This document shows, one piece after another, positions 36,701 through 48,509 of a stretch of 64,000 bases of DNA (within the stretch, counting starts at the first letter, position 1; each line of letters begins with the position of its first letter). The notes under the pieces were generated by a model. The model was given only the letters and a program-made list of their open reading frames with translations, searched no databases and was not told the DNA's origin. The stretch comes from Pinus tabuliformis (lineage: Eukaryota; Streptophyta; Pinopsida; Pinales; Pinaceae), in the NCBI GenBank assembly GCA_031772625.1, contig CM062815.1, positions 121,567,977-121,631,976 on the forward strand. Reading direction: 5' to 3'. The translations under genes were made by a program, and so were the position numbers.

Positions 36701-38940
36701 ATGGCTGATAACTCCACCCACCCACTTTACACTTTCTCCGGTCAAGGAAGCAACATTCCCAACACTTCTCTGACTCATTCCTGAAGCAGGCAGATCTTCT
36801 CAGCCCGACTCTGAACAAAATTGTGAAATTTCTTACGAGCACATCCAAGCAATTCAGCCTATAACTTGTCATTTTGCAAAGGCTATTGGATTAATTCCCA
36901 GAGCACATAATCTTCCTTATTTTCCTAAGAAGAAAGAAGCAACTCCTACCGAGATAGTGGTTTATACAATCGAAGATTTGATTTTTGCTACCCTTGAAGA
37001 ACTACCAGAATCTGCAGAATCCATAGAAGAGCTAGAGCAACCTCCATGTTTCAACGAGGGTGATGGAGACAACGTTGTGCTCTCAGACGATATTTTCCAC
37101 GGGTTAGGCAGTCTCGTAGAAGATTCTTTAGATTCTGAAGAGGAGGAGGAGGATAATGATGATGAAAGCGCAGACCAAAGTTTGGATTGGATGACTCAGG
37201 GTCCACTTGCCCTTCCAGGTGTTTTACACAAGATTCCAAAGCACCTGGAAAAGTTATTAACGAAATATGACCCTGACAAGGCGATCAAAGAGGAAGACCA
37301 TTTGGATAATTTCTACCTACACCTGCAGACGTAGAGGTACGTTATGACGATGTTGAATGTAGACTCTTTCCTTATACCTTAGATGGTAGAGCGACTGCTT
37401 GGTATCATAGTCTTCCTGCAAATTCAATTCAGAATTGGAGGGGGTTTAAAAAGTTGTTCCTAGAAAAGTTTTCCGATGACAAACCCCAACCATGTTATTA
37501 AAAGAGCTAGGGAACCTGAAGATGGGGGCAAAAGAAAAGGTCAAGGACTTTAATCAGAGGTTCAATCAGGTATTGAACCAATTTCCTCCAGATACGACAC
37601 CTCATGCCTCCATTACAATCAATTACTACACTTTTTCCTTGCCAACAAGCATATCACAGTTTGTGAAGAGGGAGACGAAGGAAACTTTGGCCCAAAATTT
37701 GAAGAAGCCATTGCTGTTGAGAAGGACTTGCGTGCAATTGGAGTCATTGTTGACAATGAATCATCCAAGGACTCCAAGGAGATAGGTAAAAGGTCTCAGG
37801 CCTCTTCAAGAAAGGCCAAAGAGGCTACTGATCTAGAAAGCTTGACCCGCACTCTCAAGAATTTGTCCAATGAATTGGCACAGCTGAAACAAAGGGCGAG
37901 CGAGACCACTTTTAGCAGCGAGCCCCTGAAGTTCAACTTCTTGAAGGAGTTCAACAACTACAACAACAACAACAATAGTCAGCCAGCTAAGTCTGCACAC
38001 AACTCGAATGTCGTGCTAAATGTCGAGTGTATGGGCATGGACCAATATTGTTCTTTTCACCAAAAATATCATTAAGAAAAGACATGCCCACAGTGGAATC
38101 ACAACATGAATGCTCTGGCTGTGCATATTATTGACTCAGTGCTTGCAGATGAGTAGATTGAACAAACAGAAGAAAAGGAAGAATCTGAGGCGGCTGAGGA
38201 GACTGCAAGTGTCAGAGACGCAATCAATTCTTTCATTTGTGTGTTCAACGCTAAGAAAAAAACACCAAAGAACCACCATCGAATGAGGCCCCGACTCAGA
38301 AGAAAAATAGTCTATATAAATTGAGAAGTCAAGGGCCTGTTCTTGAACAAGAGCTGACAAGGCAAAAGTTGAAAGAACATCTGTTAAGGAAACTCACTCC
38401 GCCCATAAGCCAAGCTTCGAACAAGTCTGGAGATGCTACCACAACAAAGAACACTTACGCCAATAGTAAAAGTAAGACCATCACGCCGGAAGTTCCAAAC
38501 AAAGTCACTCCTCCAGACACTTCAGCAATCCCCGTTGCACTTGACTACAACATAGTCGAAGATATGAAGAAAGCACACACAAATATTTCAATCTTTGACC
38601 TCACAAGAATAGCAAGCTAGCGGGAACTGCTTGTTCAAGCCCTTGATCAGGCCTCATAAGGTAATAATGCTTCTTCCCAGAAGGTATCTAGTAAGTCTTT
38701 TGGTCCCTTGGAGTCGATCGTTAATGCTGCAACATTAGAAGCTAATACTCTTTGCCCTCTGTTTCTATTGACTTTTGAAATTTTCAATTACAATGTTCAC
38801 AATTGTTTAGTGGATTCTAGTGCATCCGTAAATGTAATGCCATTATCTGTTGCAAAGAAAATAAATGCCAAATGGGATAAAATAGATGCACAGATTATTC
38901 AGCTAGACAAATCTTTGGTCTAGGCTATTGGTGAACTTAG
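36701..38940 (+). pseudogene. gag and protease remnant of Gypsy-B
   Basis: Begins MADNSTHPLYTF about 30 bases after the primer-binding site. An acidic block (EEEEEDNDDE) lies near 37140 and the conserved retrotransposon gag core at about 37340-37680 (GRATAWYHSLP, LKELGNLKMGAKEKV). A Lys- and Asn-rich linker follows, then the start of the protease (CLVDSSASVNVMPLS, near 38810-38860). The frame is interrupted repeatedly, and the sequence is then split by A2. Confidence 0.82.
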
Positions 38941-38952
38941 AAATGTGCTTAT

Positions 38953-39922
38953 TGTTAATTTGGGGTAGCATCGGATGTGGTCTAGCCACAAAAATTGGTG
39001 GAGAGGCTAAGGCACATGATATCTCCAATACCCAGAAAGGATTTGGGCAAATTCTAAACAGTTTGGGAGATATTGAAATAATTAATATTTTTAATGGAGT
39101 CCCTAAGTCTAAACTTAGGGAAAATAAAATATTAATGTGTATTAATATAAAAGCATGTTAGAATGGTCCAAAAGACATGGATCAAGCCAGATCTAATCTT
39201 AGCCGTTGATTAGGGACTTAATCTCGATCGTTGATTTGTCAACGAGAAAAGTATAAGAGGAGGCTTGAGGGTCACTTGGAGCACACACCAAGAGATCAAG
39301 ATTTTGACTTTCTGGGGCTAGGTTTGCTGAGAAAGTTGAGAGAGTGATCAAGAGTTGCAGCTGAGGGGTAGTGAATATAGAAGCAGAGAGGCAAAGATAG
39401 TGTCGGGAACTGTCGGAACAGCCGGGAAAGCTGACGCAGAGGGCAGAAGCTGGAACTGCCGGAAACAGCCAGAACTATCGGAAACTGCCAGAACAGCCGG
39501 GAAAGTTGATGCAGAGGGCAGAAGCCGGAATTGTCGGGAACAACCGGCAACTACCGGAATAGCCGGGAAAGCTGACGCAAAGGGCAGAAGTCGGAACTGC
39601 CGAGATTTTTCTCTGTTGGGTGAGCTGGATTTGGCACCTAGATTGTATTCTGAAACTGCTTAATAAATCAAACCCTCAGATAGCTGCACCGATTTTCCCG
39701 CATTGGGTTTCTCCGGGGACATTAGTCCAAAAATAATGGTGTCATTTGTGTGCTTGTTTCTGTTTCCTTCAGTTGATGATCTATAACATGTTGAGCATAT
39801 ACTTGTGTTTATTTTTAGTATTTACATGGTAAATAACTTGTTAATTAATCAGAACGAGTAGGAAGGAATAAATCAGAAAGTACATGGAGGGTTTCTAATT
39901 ATTAGACATAGAAACTTCAACA
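38953..39922 (+). repeat. 5' LTR of A2
   Basis: Starts TGTTAATTTGGGG and ends CTTCAACA. It holds a 60-bp-type GCCGGGAAAGCTGACGCAGA repeat at about 39400-39605, which recurs at 41900-42110 in the right LTR. Confidence 0.92.
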
Positions 39923-40406
39923 TAGTAACAGAGCGTGGTTGCAGATCACAGGAGAATTGAGGACATCAGGCGAGCATAGCAACAGCAACAGAAATCAGTT
40001 GTCCCGATTGACAGAGCTGATCCTTGCAGAAGGCGACAGAGGAAGGAGTGACACAGAGGGACTGCTCATCATTCTGGGCCAGAGAAAGACAACGTAGAGG
40101 CTAAGGGAGGTAGAATTAGGCTCACGTAGAGGCCAAGAAGGCTGATGCAGTTGGCTGGGGGAGCTGATTTGTCGATGCCGGGATTGTGCAGAGCCAAGTG
40201 GCTCAATCCTTCAGTTGCTGGGGTATACGAGGCTGTGGGTAAGTTGCCGAGTGAAGCTGGTGGGGTACTGTAGTCAGAACAATACCTAATAGGGCAAGAC
40301 CAAGGGGAAGGAGACGCTGCCGAAGTGAATTTCTAGCCAAGGAATCCAGATCAATGGTGCAGTTGCACAAACGATCGGGGAGGGGCAACTTGATGGTTGG
40401 CAGAAG

Positions 40407-40585
40407 GATTTCCAGGAGGGGAATCGGGACTCGGGGGGAGTCCAGAAGAGAACTTCCAGTCGGGAAGTAGAGAGACTCGGAGGAGTCAAACAAAGAACTT
40501 CCAGATGGGAAGTAGAGAGACTCAACAGGAGTCGTACCAAGAACTTTCAAGCGGGAAGTAGAGAGACTTGGAGGAGTCGACGCAG
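40407..40585 (+). repeat. 56-bp tandem repeat in the A2 leader
   Basis: A unit containing GGGAAGTAGAGAGACT and GAACTTCCAG is repeated about three times directly before the gag remnant. Confidence 0.8.
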
Positions 40586-40599
40586 AAGAGTAGAGACAT

Positions 40600-40785
40600 G
40601 GCCATGAATGGGATGAGGGATCAAGATAGGTTGGACGGAGAGTCCAACTTTGTGGTCTGGAAGGCCATGATCCTGTCCATTCTAGATAAACATTGTATTA
40701 AGGCCTTTGCCTTGAGGGATGACGATTGTGCCATGAGTACTCATGTGCCACTTGAGAAGAAGTGGGGAGACATCGAGCTCTAGTC
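40600..40785 (+). pseudogene. copia gag fragment of A2
   Basis: The frame reads RLDGESNFVVWK and continues into a segment typical of the N-terminus of plant copia gag. After about 60 codons the similarity ends and the sequence passes into repeats. There is no zinc knuckle or pol domain. Confidence 0.8.
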
Positions 40786-41159
40786 AGGCGGACTACAGGC
40801 GATGGGGCGCAGGATCCTCGAGGTACCCAGCCTCTTGGATTAGACCATGCTACAGGAGCCTCGAAGAGGAGTAGCAGTACTGGCGATGTCAGTAGAGACG
40901 GATGCAGGGGGAGCTACAGTGCAAGATTCCCAGGACATCGCGAGGCTAGCAGGTTGCAACAGTGCGAGAGGCATGGGAGTGTTGCACCAATGCAGGATGA
41001 CACATAGAGGTGTGCAACAATGCGAGATGCATGGAGTTGTTGCAGCAACGCAGAGGTCAGAGAGGGAGAACTTGTTAGTGACAGAGGGAGCTTCAACATT
41101 AGGAGTGTTTCTAGCCTGAAAGAGATGTTAGAGTTGGGAGATCAGTTACTTACTTCTTA

Positions 41160-41350
41160 GTAACTAAGTTGCAGTGCAACATTTAGCAATGGTAGTGCTA
41201 TGGGCAGCACGATGCAACATGATGAGAGGGGTTGCAGTGCAGATGCAACAGTGGCAGTGGCAGGGCCATGGGCAGCAGCACAGATGTAGAGGGAGTTGCA
41301 GTACGGATGCAACAGTGGTAGTGGCAGGGCCATGGGTAGTAGTACAGGAT
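41160..41350 (+). repeat. 3' minisatellite of A2
   Basis: GTTGCAGTGCAGATGCAACA-type units with GGCAGCAGCACAGATG segments recur about three times. It is related to the array at 10850-11060 in A1. Confidence 0.75.
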
Positions 41351-41468
41351 GCAACAATGCAGAGGATGTTGGGCAATAGCCTAGCATCAACACAGGGACC
41401 GATTTCAGATGATCAGAGTGGTGCTCAGTGAGGAGTATTACTAGAGCACAGTCCTCGCTAAGAGGGAG

Positions 41469-42426
41469 TGTTGACTTGGGGTAGCATCGGATGTTCTCTA
41501 GCCATGAAAATTGGTGGAGAGGCTAAGGCACATGAGATCTCCAATACCCAGAAAGGATTTGGGCAGATTCTAAACAGTTTGGGAGATATTAAAATAATTA
41601 ATATTTTTATTGGAGTCTCTAAGTCTAAACTTAGGGAAAATAAAATATTAATGTGTATTAATATAAAACTATGTTAGAATGGTCCAAAAGACATGGATCT
41701 AATCTTAGCTGTTGATTAGGGACTTAATCTTGGCCGTTGATTTGTCAACGAGAAAATTATAAGACGAGGCTTGAGGGTCACTTGGAGAACACACCCAAAG
41801 ATCAAGATTTCGACTTTCTAGGGCTAGGTTTGTTGAGAAAGTTGAGAGAGTGATCAGGATTTGCAACTGAGGGGCAGTGAATACAGAAGCAGAGAGGCAG
41901 AGATAGAGTTGGGAACTGTTAGAATAGCTGGGAAAGCTGACGTAGAGGGCAGAAGCCAGAAACTGCTGGGAACAACCGGAACTGCCGGAATATCCGGGAA
42001 AGATGACGCAGAGGGCAGAAGCTAAAACTGTTGGGAATAGCTAGAACTGCCGGGAACTGCCGAAACAACTGGGAAAGCTGATGCAAAGGGCAGAAGCTAG
42101 AACTGCAGAGATTTTTCTCTGTTGGGTGAGCCAGATTTGGCACCCAGATTGTATTCTGAAACTGCTTAATAAGTCAAACCCTCAGAAAACTGCACTGATT
42201 TCCCTGCATTGGGTTTTTTCGGGGACATTAATCCAAAAATAACGGTTTCATTTGTGTGCTTGTTTCTGTTTCCTTCAGTTGATGATTAGTAATGTGTTGA
42301 GCATGTACTTGTGTTTATTTTCAGTATTTACATGGTAAATAACTTGTTAATTAATCAGAAAAGTAGGAAGGAATAAATCAGAAAGTACATGGAGGGTTTC
42401 TAACTTTAGACTTCGAAACATCAACA
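41469..42426 (+). repeat. 3' LTR of A2
   Basis: A 958-bp copy of 38953-39922. It starts TGTTGACTTGGGG after the purine tract and ends ATCAACA before the CTTAT target copy. Confidence 0.92.
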
Positions 42427-45400
42427 CTTATCAGATTATCTAAAGATGGTCGAGTTCATTAATGTATAAATATCATAATTGTGGACATACCGGAAGCATA
42501 TGATTTACTCCTTAGTAGAGACTGGTCAAGCAAATTACAAGGGTATTTTGCAACCGACTGGTCACATTTGTGGCTTCCGTACATGGGCAAGAACAATCAG
42601 ATCCGGGTGGAAACAAAACCTTACATGAAATACACAGTTACATCCTTAGAAGGGAAAAATGAGCCGGTTTCTTTCACTGATCTAATTTTTGGCAATTGCT
42701 TTTTGGAAACTGACCCTGGGTGTTATCTGGCATAGCCATCACCGATTTTGCCAGATACACAGCTGGAGCTCCTTCCTCGTTCTCCAACTGGTGCAAATTA
42801 TTTATATAATATAGATGTACATAGCATGACTAGTAATAATAGTAGTAGTTGTACAATAAATAACTTCATAGCTTGTAAATTTTGGACTCTTCACTTTGAT
42901 GGTTCTAAGGCGCATGACGGTTTCGGAGTTGGTTGTGTCCTTATAGACCCGCATAACAAGAAACATGTACTTTCATGTCCCCTGGAGTTTGAGTGCACTA
43001 ATAACACTGCATAATATGAAGCACTCGTACTTGGATTAAAGAAAGCTATAGACCTGGGTCCTAAAGGTAAGGTGACTCAGAGGTAGTCACTCGTCAGGTA
43101 CTAAATACTATACACTATGTTTCATCTCATCTCAAAAACTACCAACAGTAGGTATGGCGTTTGATAAATCATTTTAAAGATTTCAATATTGTTTCTATTC
43201 CAAGTGTTAGAAATGCAACAACAAATACATTAGCAAATGCTGTTGCTAGGATGTCGCCACTGAAAAATGATTTTTCTATTGAAATTTTATATAACCATCT
43301 TTACTCGACAATATCACTAACTTATGTGTTTTCAATCATGACCAACAAGTACCACACTTTATGGCAAATACTGATGTATTTAAAGACGCCGCCATAGAAG
43401 GGATGAGCACGAGCAGACTCTGCAAGAAGCATCTCAACCACCGGAAGGAAACACTATGCCAAAAGATGTGGGGTCCCTGGGAAATTATATGAGTTGCAGA
43501 ACCAGTTTCGAGGGCCACAAACATAAAGACTTAGAGTTCAAAGCTCGCATCCGAACAAGTCAATTTGGGAACCCCACAAGATTCGAAGTATGTCAATCTC
43601 GGTACTAGTTGTTCCCCGCAGGAGCGACAAGCATTTATTTGTTTATTCAAGCAGTATTAGGATGTGTTCGCTTGGACATATGATGATTTAAAGACTTATG
43701 ATACTCGCATCATCCAGCACGTGATTCCCATAAAAGAAGGGGTGAAACCGTTCCAACAGAAGCTACGAAAAGTTCATCCAACACTGGAGCCCCTTATTCA
43801 GAAGGAATTGAGAAAGCTGCTGGATGCTCGGATCATTTTCATAGTCAGAGATTCCACGTGGGTTTCCAACTTGGTCCTGGTCAAAAAAAAGTTTGGAGAA
43901 ATACGTCTCTGTATCAATTTTGGAAATCTTAACCAAGCTTCTGACAAAGATAACTATCCAGTGCCATCCATGGAGTAGATACTCCAGATAGTGTCTAGGT
44001 TTGAAATGTTTTCGCTACTAGATGGATTTTCAGGTTATAATCAAGTGTTAGTAGCAGAACCTGATAGGTTGAAAACTACATTCCGGAGTAAATGGGGAAT
44101 GTTTGCTTTCAAAAGAATGTCGTTTGGGCTAATCAATGATGGTGCAACCTTTCAAAGAGAAATGGACATAGCCTTTCGTGGCCTTATAGGTCAGATCGTT
44201 GTTGTCTACTTGGAGAAGGTCGGATCATGTACGTCATCTAAAACATATATTTGAGTAGTGTTGAATGTATGGAATTTCTCTGAATCCCAAGAAGAGTGTC
44301 TTTGGTGTGTCCGAAGGGATTTTGCTAGGGCACATCATAGCAAAGAGCGGTACCGAGAGGGTCAAGGATATCACACAGATCTCGTTCTCGGTGAATAAGA
44401 AAGCCATGCAATCTTTCTTAGGGAAAATCAATTTCCTGAGAAAATTCATCTTTGATTATGCACAGATAGTCAAACCCATACAGGAGATGGTTAAGAAAGA
44501 TGCAGTATATAAGTGGGACAAACGGGAAAGATACTTTTGCTCGGATTAAATAGGCTATTGCCGATGCACCTTCACTTTTCAATCCTGATTACGGTAAGGA
44601 TTTCTTGTTCTATACATTTGCTTCGGATTTATCTATTGCCGCTGTATTAACTCAGAAGGACAATGAAGGAAATGAGCAGCCTATCTCTTTTATGAGCTCT
44701 AGTCTACAGGGACCAGAATTAAATTACCCTGCCATTGATAAACAAGTGTATGCAGTATATGAGGCAATGAAGTATTTCAGGCCTTACTTATTGAAAGCTC
44801 ACACCACTATATTCGTACCTCATCCAGCAGTAGGAATGTTGCTTGTGCATCAAGAGTTGGGTGAGAGGAGGGCTAATTGGGTGTTCATACTATAAAGGGT
44901 CACGACCTATGCAGACTAGCAGCTGAAGCAAAGGATGCTCCTGAACAAGATCTCTCAGGATGGGAGTAGGAAATTGAAATGTACAATATTGATCGCATTC
45001 CTCAATCCATGTCCACAACGCCTTGGTATGTAGAGTTATGGCAATTTTTGGAAAAAGGCACCTTGCCCTCACACTTATCAATTAAATAGAAAAGGGCAAT
45101 CCGCTTAAAGGCTCTATCATATCAACTAGTCCATGGAGTGCTTTTCCAGAAGCACCATAATGGAGTTCTGTTAAGGTGCCTTGAGCCGCAAGATACAAAG
45201 AAGGTTCTGAAGGATCTACATGATGGGCCGGTAGGTGGCCACTATGTGAGTGACACCACAACACACAAAGTTATGAGGGCTGGTTACTATTGGCCCACTC
45301 TTTTTAAGGATGCTCACGCTTATGTTCACAAGTGCCAAGCTTGTCAGAAATGCATTGGTCGTGATCAAAGGTCAGCCGCCCCACTGCTCCCAGTAGCAGT

Positions 45401-46200
45401 GGAAGAACCATTTTAATAGTGGGGCCATGATGATATCAGAGAAATACTTCCACACTTGTCAAAGCAACACTGATATATCCTCACGGCTACAGATTATTTT
45501 CCCTGGTGGTCGGAAGCAGTTCCACTCGGACAAGTAAATGATTGGGAAGTCATTCACTTTATACAACAAAACATCATCACTAGGTTTGGCGTTCCTATGT
45601 CACTTGTCTTTGATAATGCAACTTCTCATCATTGAAACTTTATGGGTTTGCATTGAAAAATAGGATTGTTCTCAAGGATGCATCTAATTATTATCCCCAG
45701 GGAAATGGTCTAGTTGAATCCGCTAGTAAAAATCTTATCCACATTATTAAGAAGACTGTTTTCTCTGAAAATAAGAGTTGGCATACTGCTTTGACTAATG
45801 CCTTATGGGCCGACCATGTCACTCCCAATCCTTGAAGACCTCGCCATCCTTTCTGGTGTATGGTAAAGAAGCTATCTTGCCTCCGAACATGTACCTCCCA
45901 GCCTTGCAACTCTCTTAAGAGTCAAAAGGTAAACCTTGTCAACTAGTTCAAAACATGATAGACACTTTACTAAAACATGAGGAAGGGCGACTCAAAGCCA
46001 AGGACCAATTTACCGTTCATCAGAACCATATAAAGCGTTGGTTTGATAGAAAATCTGCAAGGGCGAAGAGCTTTGATGTGGGCGACCTAGTTCTGAGATG
46101 GGATAAATCCCACGAGGACAAAGTTCCAGCTATTGTGGATTGGACCATTCACAGTTGAAGAGAAACTCGACCACAACACTTTCAAGCTCAAATCTTTGGA
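42427..46200 (+). pseudogene. pol remnant of Gypsy-B with an additional RNase H domain
   Basis: The rest of the protease region lies at 42427-42735. An RNase HI-like domain follows at about 42880-43270 (FDGSKAHDGFGVG, LEFECTNNTA). Reverse transcriptase covers about 43650-44230 (FSLLDGFSGYNQV near 44008), the usual gypsy RNase H about 44560-44890, and integrase about 45100-46160 (zinc-binding HKCQACQKC near 45325). The first RNase H is of the archaeal-like type known from the plant Tat lineage. Here it precedes the reverse transcriptase. Interrupted many times. Confidence 0.85.
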
Positions 46201-47211
46201 TGGGAGGATTGACCCCCTACCCGTAAATGGCTGAGACCTAAAACATTATTTTCAGTAGCGGCTACGAGCTGCACTTCCTGTACATATTGTCTTTGCGCTT
46301 TCTTTTCTTTTGTTTAATTCAGTTGTGTGTCACGTCTTTATAATGTTCTGTTGTGTCGTATCTAATTGTTGGTCATTGTATGTAAATAAGCCCCGTGTGT
46401 AAAATCCATGGCCCAAAGACTTGTAGTGTAATCAAAGAGAAGTGTGACAACTGCAACGCTTGGCTTTTTGATTATTCTCCTTTGTTTGGGAAAGTGTCGT
46501 AGGTTGAGGTAAGTCCAGATGGAAAATACGATTCTTCCAATATGAGAACCTTTAGGGAACCTACTAGATCCGTGCTTATGCTAGCACCTGAACTACTCAA
46601 CGTGGCCTATGTCTACTTATGTATTAATGCTTGTCCAATCTAGTAGAGAGGGGATAGGGGGGAAATCTAAAGCGATCAAACCTAAATCAGAAGTCTTCAA
46701 ATACTTCTCTGAAGGGGGAACCTTCTCTGCTCCCAATAAGTCGAGATCCCTCTTCCGCCTGTTGAAAATAATAAGTGCCAATGCACAATTCTACTAAATA
46801 AATAAATAAAGGGTGAAAGAAGAGAAAAGCTTCAAGTGCAGGGATGTGAAGTAAGCGACTTCATCAGGGTACTGTCTAGGCTTGTTGGCAGTGAAGAAAC
46901 GTTTGTCCTCCTGAAGTGACTCCACCGGGGTATTGTCCAGGCTCGCTAGCAGCAGAGCAACACCAAAGATGAAAAATCTATACTTTGAATATTATAAACT
47001 CGCCGCACACATTACCCTTTCTTGAATTAAATCGATTGCGATACAATGTATCTTTGTGTGAGTTCAACCAAGTAGAGAAAAGAGAGGCTGCTATGTATGA
47101 AATCAGGTCAAAAGGGGAACTTGGGGCAATCAATACTTCCTGAAGGTCTGACCCTTAACTGAAAGCTAATTCCCAAACAGATAAGCTGAAGTTCGTCTAG
47201 TGCTCGCCAAG
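46201..47211 (+). other. Non-coding 3' region of Gypsy-B
   Basis: About 1 kb between the integrase remnant and the right LTR has no coding signal. A motif of about 70 bp (GGGTACTGTCTAGGC / GGGTATTGTCCAGGC) is duplicated near 46850-46965. A long 3' non-coding tract is common in Tat-type elements. I found no strong purine tract next to 47212. Confidence 0.6.
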
Positions 47212-48509
47212 TGTTGTCGCTGCTACAACCTACAACACCCTCCAAAATTTCACTACATTCTAAGTTTGGAGCCTACCTCATTGTCATGTCAAGTGTCGGT
47301 TTGTGTTGTTTCATATGTTTTGAGTGTTCTTAAGTGTCGTCGCATTGATTCGAATATCCTTATATGCATTTCATGATCACAACACCTTTCTTGTTGTAAA
47401 ACGACACTTTTGGGTTGCAGTCACACACACTTCACTATTTGTACTTGGGGAATGTGCATAAAGTGGCATTTTGATGTATACTCATTGTTGATCAAGCCTG
47501 TCTAAGTTTTCTTGATGAGTGAGTAAGTGTCACACATGGTTTTATGTCTAGAACTCATCTTGTTCACCCCTTGACCAATTATCCAGACTTAGACAAATTT
47601 TGGTTGCAAAACGACCCCATTAAGGCCAAGAGCACATGAGCACACTCCGAAGCTCTGATGGGTGACCCTTTGCTGTTTAGAAGTGCGCCCTGTGCCCTCT
47701 CACAGTGCTGCGCACACTCCAAAAGCTTGAAGCCTCTTCCCTATTCTGAACTGCGCCTTAAAAAAGTGACTAAGTCTTCCTTGAGCGCACTCCTTTGACT
47801 CGAAGAAGTGTGCCCCCCCTGAGCGCACTCCTTTGACTCGAAGAAGTGCGGCCTCCTTGAGCGCACTAGTGCATTTTGAATACTTGAAGATGAACCCTTC
47901 AACCTTCCCTGATACGCCATGCGCCCTCCTGAACTGACTTGAGCGCATTGTCGCACCTTGCAGGCACAAAGCCTCAACCTTCAGCCTTCAAAATTGTGCC
48001 TTGCGCCCTTCTTGAGGCCTCGTAGGTGCATGAGTGCACCCCGAAGGCATGAAGCCTTAGCCTCCAATCTTTGGGAGTGTGCCCTGCGCCCTCCCTCTCT
48101 CCCTTGGGTGCATAGCGCACTTTGGAAGTCCGCAGATTTCCCTTTCGCCCTTCAGACTTGTGACATGTGCCCTGCCTTGAGAACCTTGATTTTTAAGGCG
48201 CATGAGCGCATGCCGAAGCGCTGAAGCTCCTCCTCCTCCTCAGCCCTTCGGCCTTTCGAGGTGCGCCCTGCCCGACAGCTCGTCCTCCTTAGCCATTTGG
48301 CCTTTCAAGGTGTGCCCTTGTGCCCTGCAGCTCCTTTGACTATTTTAAGCACATCGAAAAGGAACGAAAAGGAAAAACTGCGTAAAACATGGTAGAGTAG
48401 GATATTTTCAGACTGATAGTTGCTCGTCATGAGTGATTGTAGAAACAGGTACCCTAGGAACGATATGGCGAGCACACACAAGGAAGATCAGGCAAAGAGG
48501 ATGAACAAA
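47212..48509 (+). repeat. 3' LTR of Gypsy-B, left part
   Basis: Matches the first 1.2 kb of the left LTR (34301 to about 35508), then is cut at 48509 by the C2 LTR. Confidence 0.85.

Larger units (their letters stand above)
38953..42426 (+). mobile_element. Deletion derivative A2 of the copia A family
   Basis: LTRs lie at 38953-39922 and 41469-42426 with a perfect target duplication CTTAT (38948-38952 and 42427-42431). The interior is only about 1.55 kb. It holds a degenerate primer-binding site after 39922, a minisatellite (40407-40585), the start of a copia gag (RLDGESNFVVWKAMILSIL, near 40635-40690) and a 3' minisatellite (41160-41350). The purine tract AAGAGGGAG lies at 41460-41468. Pol is gone, so it would have depended on a full family member. 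LTR divergence is roughly one site in twenty by eye. Confidence 0.92.

Noticed and set aside
40203-40550. Minus-strand frames with LYFPSGSSLFDS-type repeats.
   Set aside because: They are antisense readings of the 56-bp tandem repeat in the A2 leader.
47700-48224. Frames of about 80-90 codons on both strands in the GC-rich stretch.
   Set aside because: These are readings through the GCGCCCT minisatellite of the Gypsy-B LTR.
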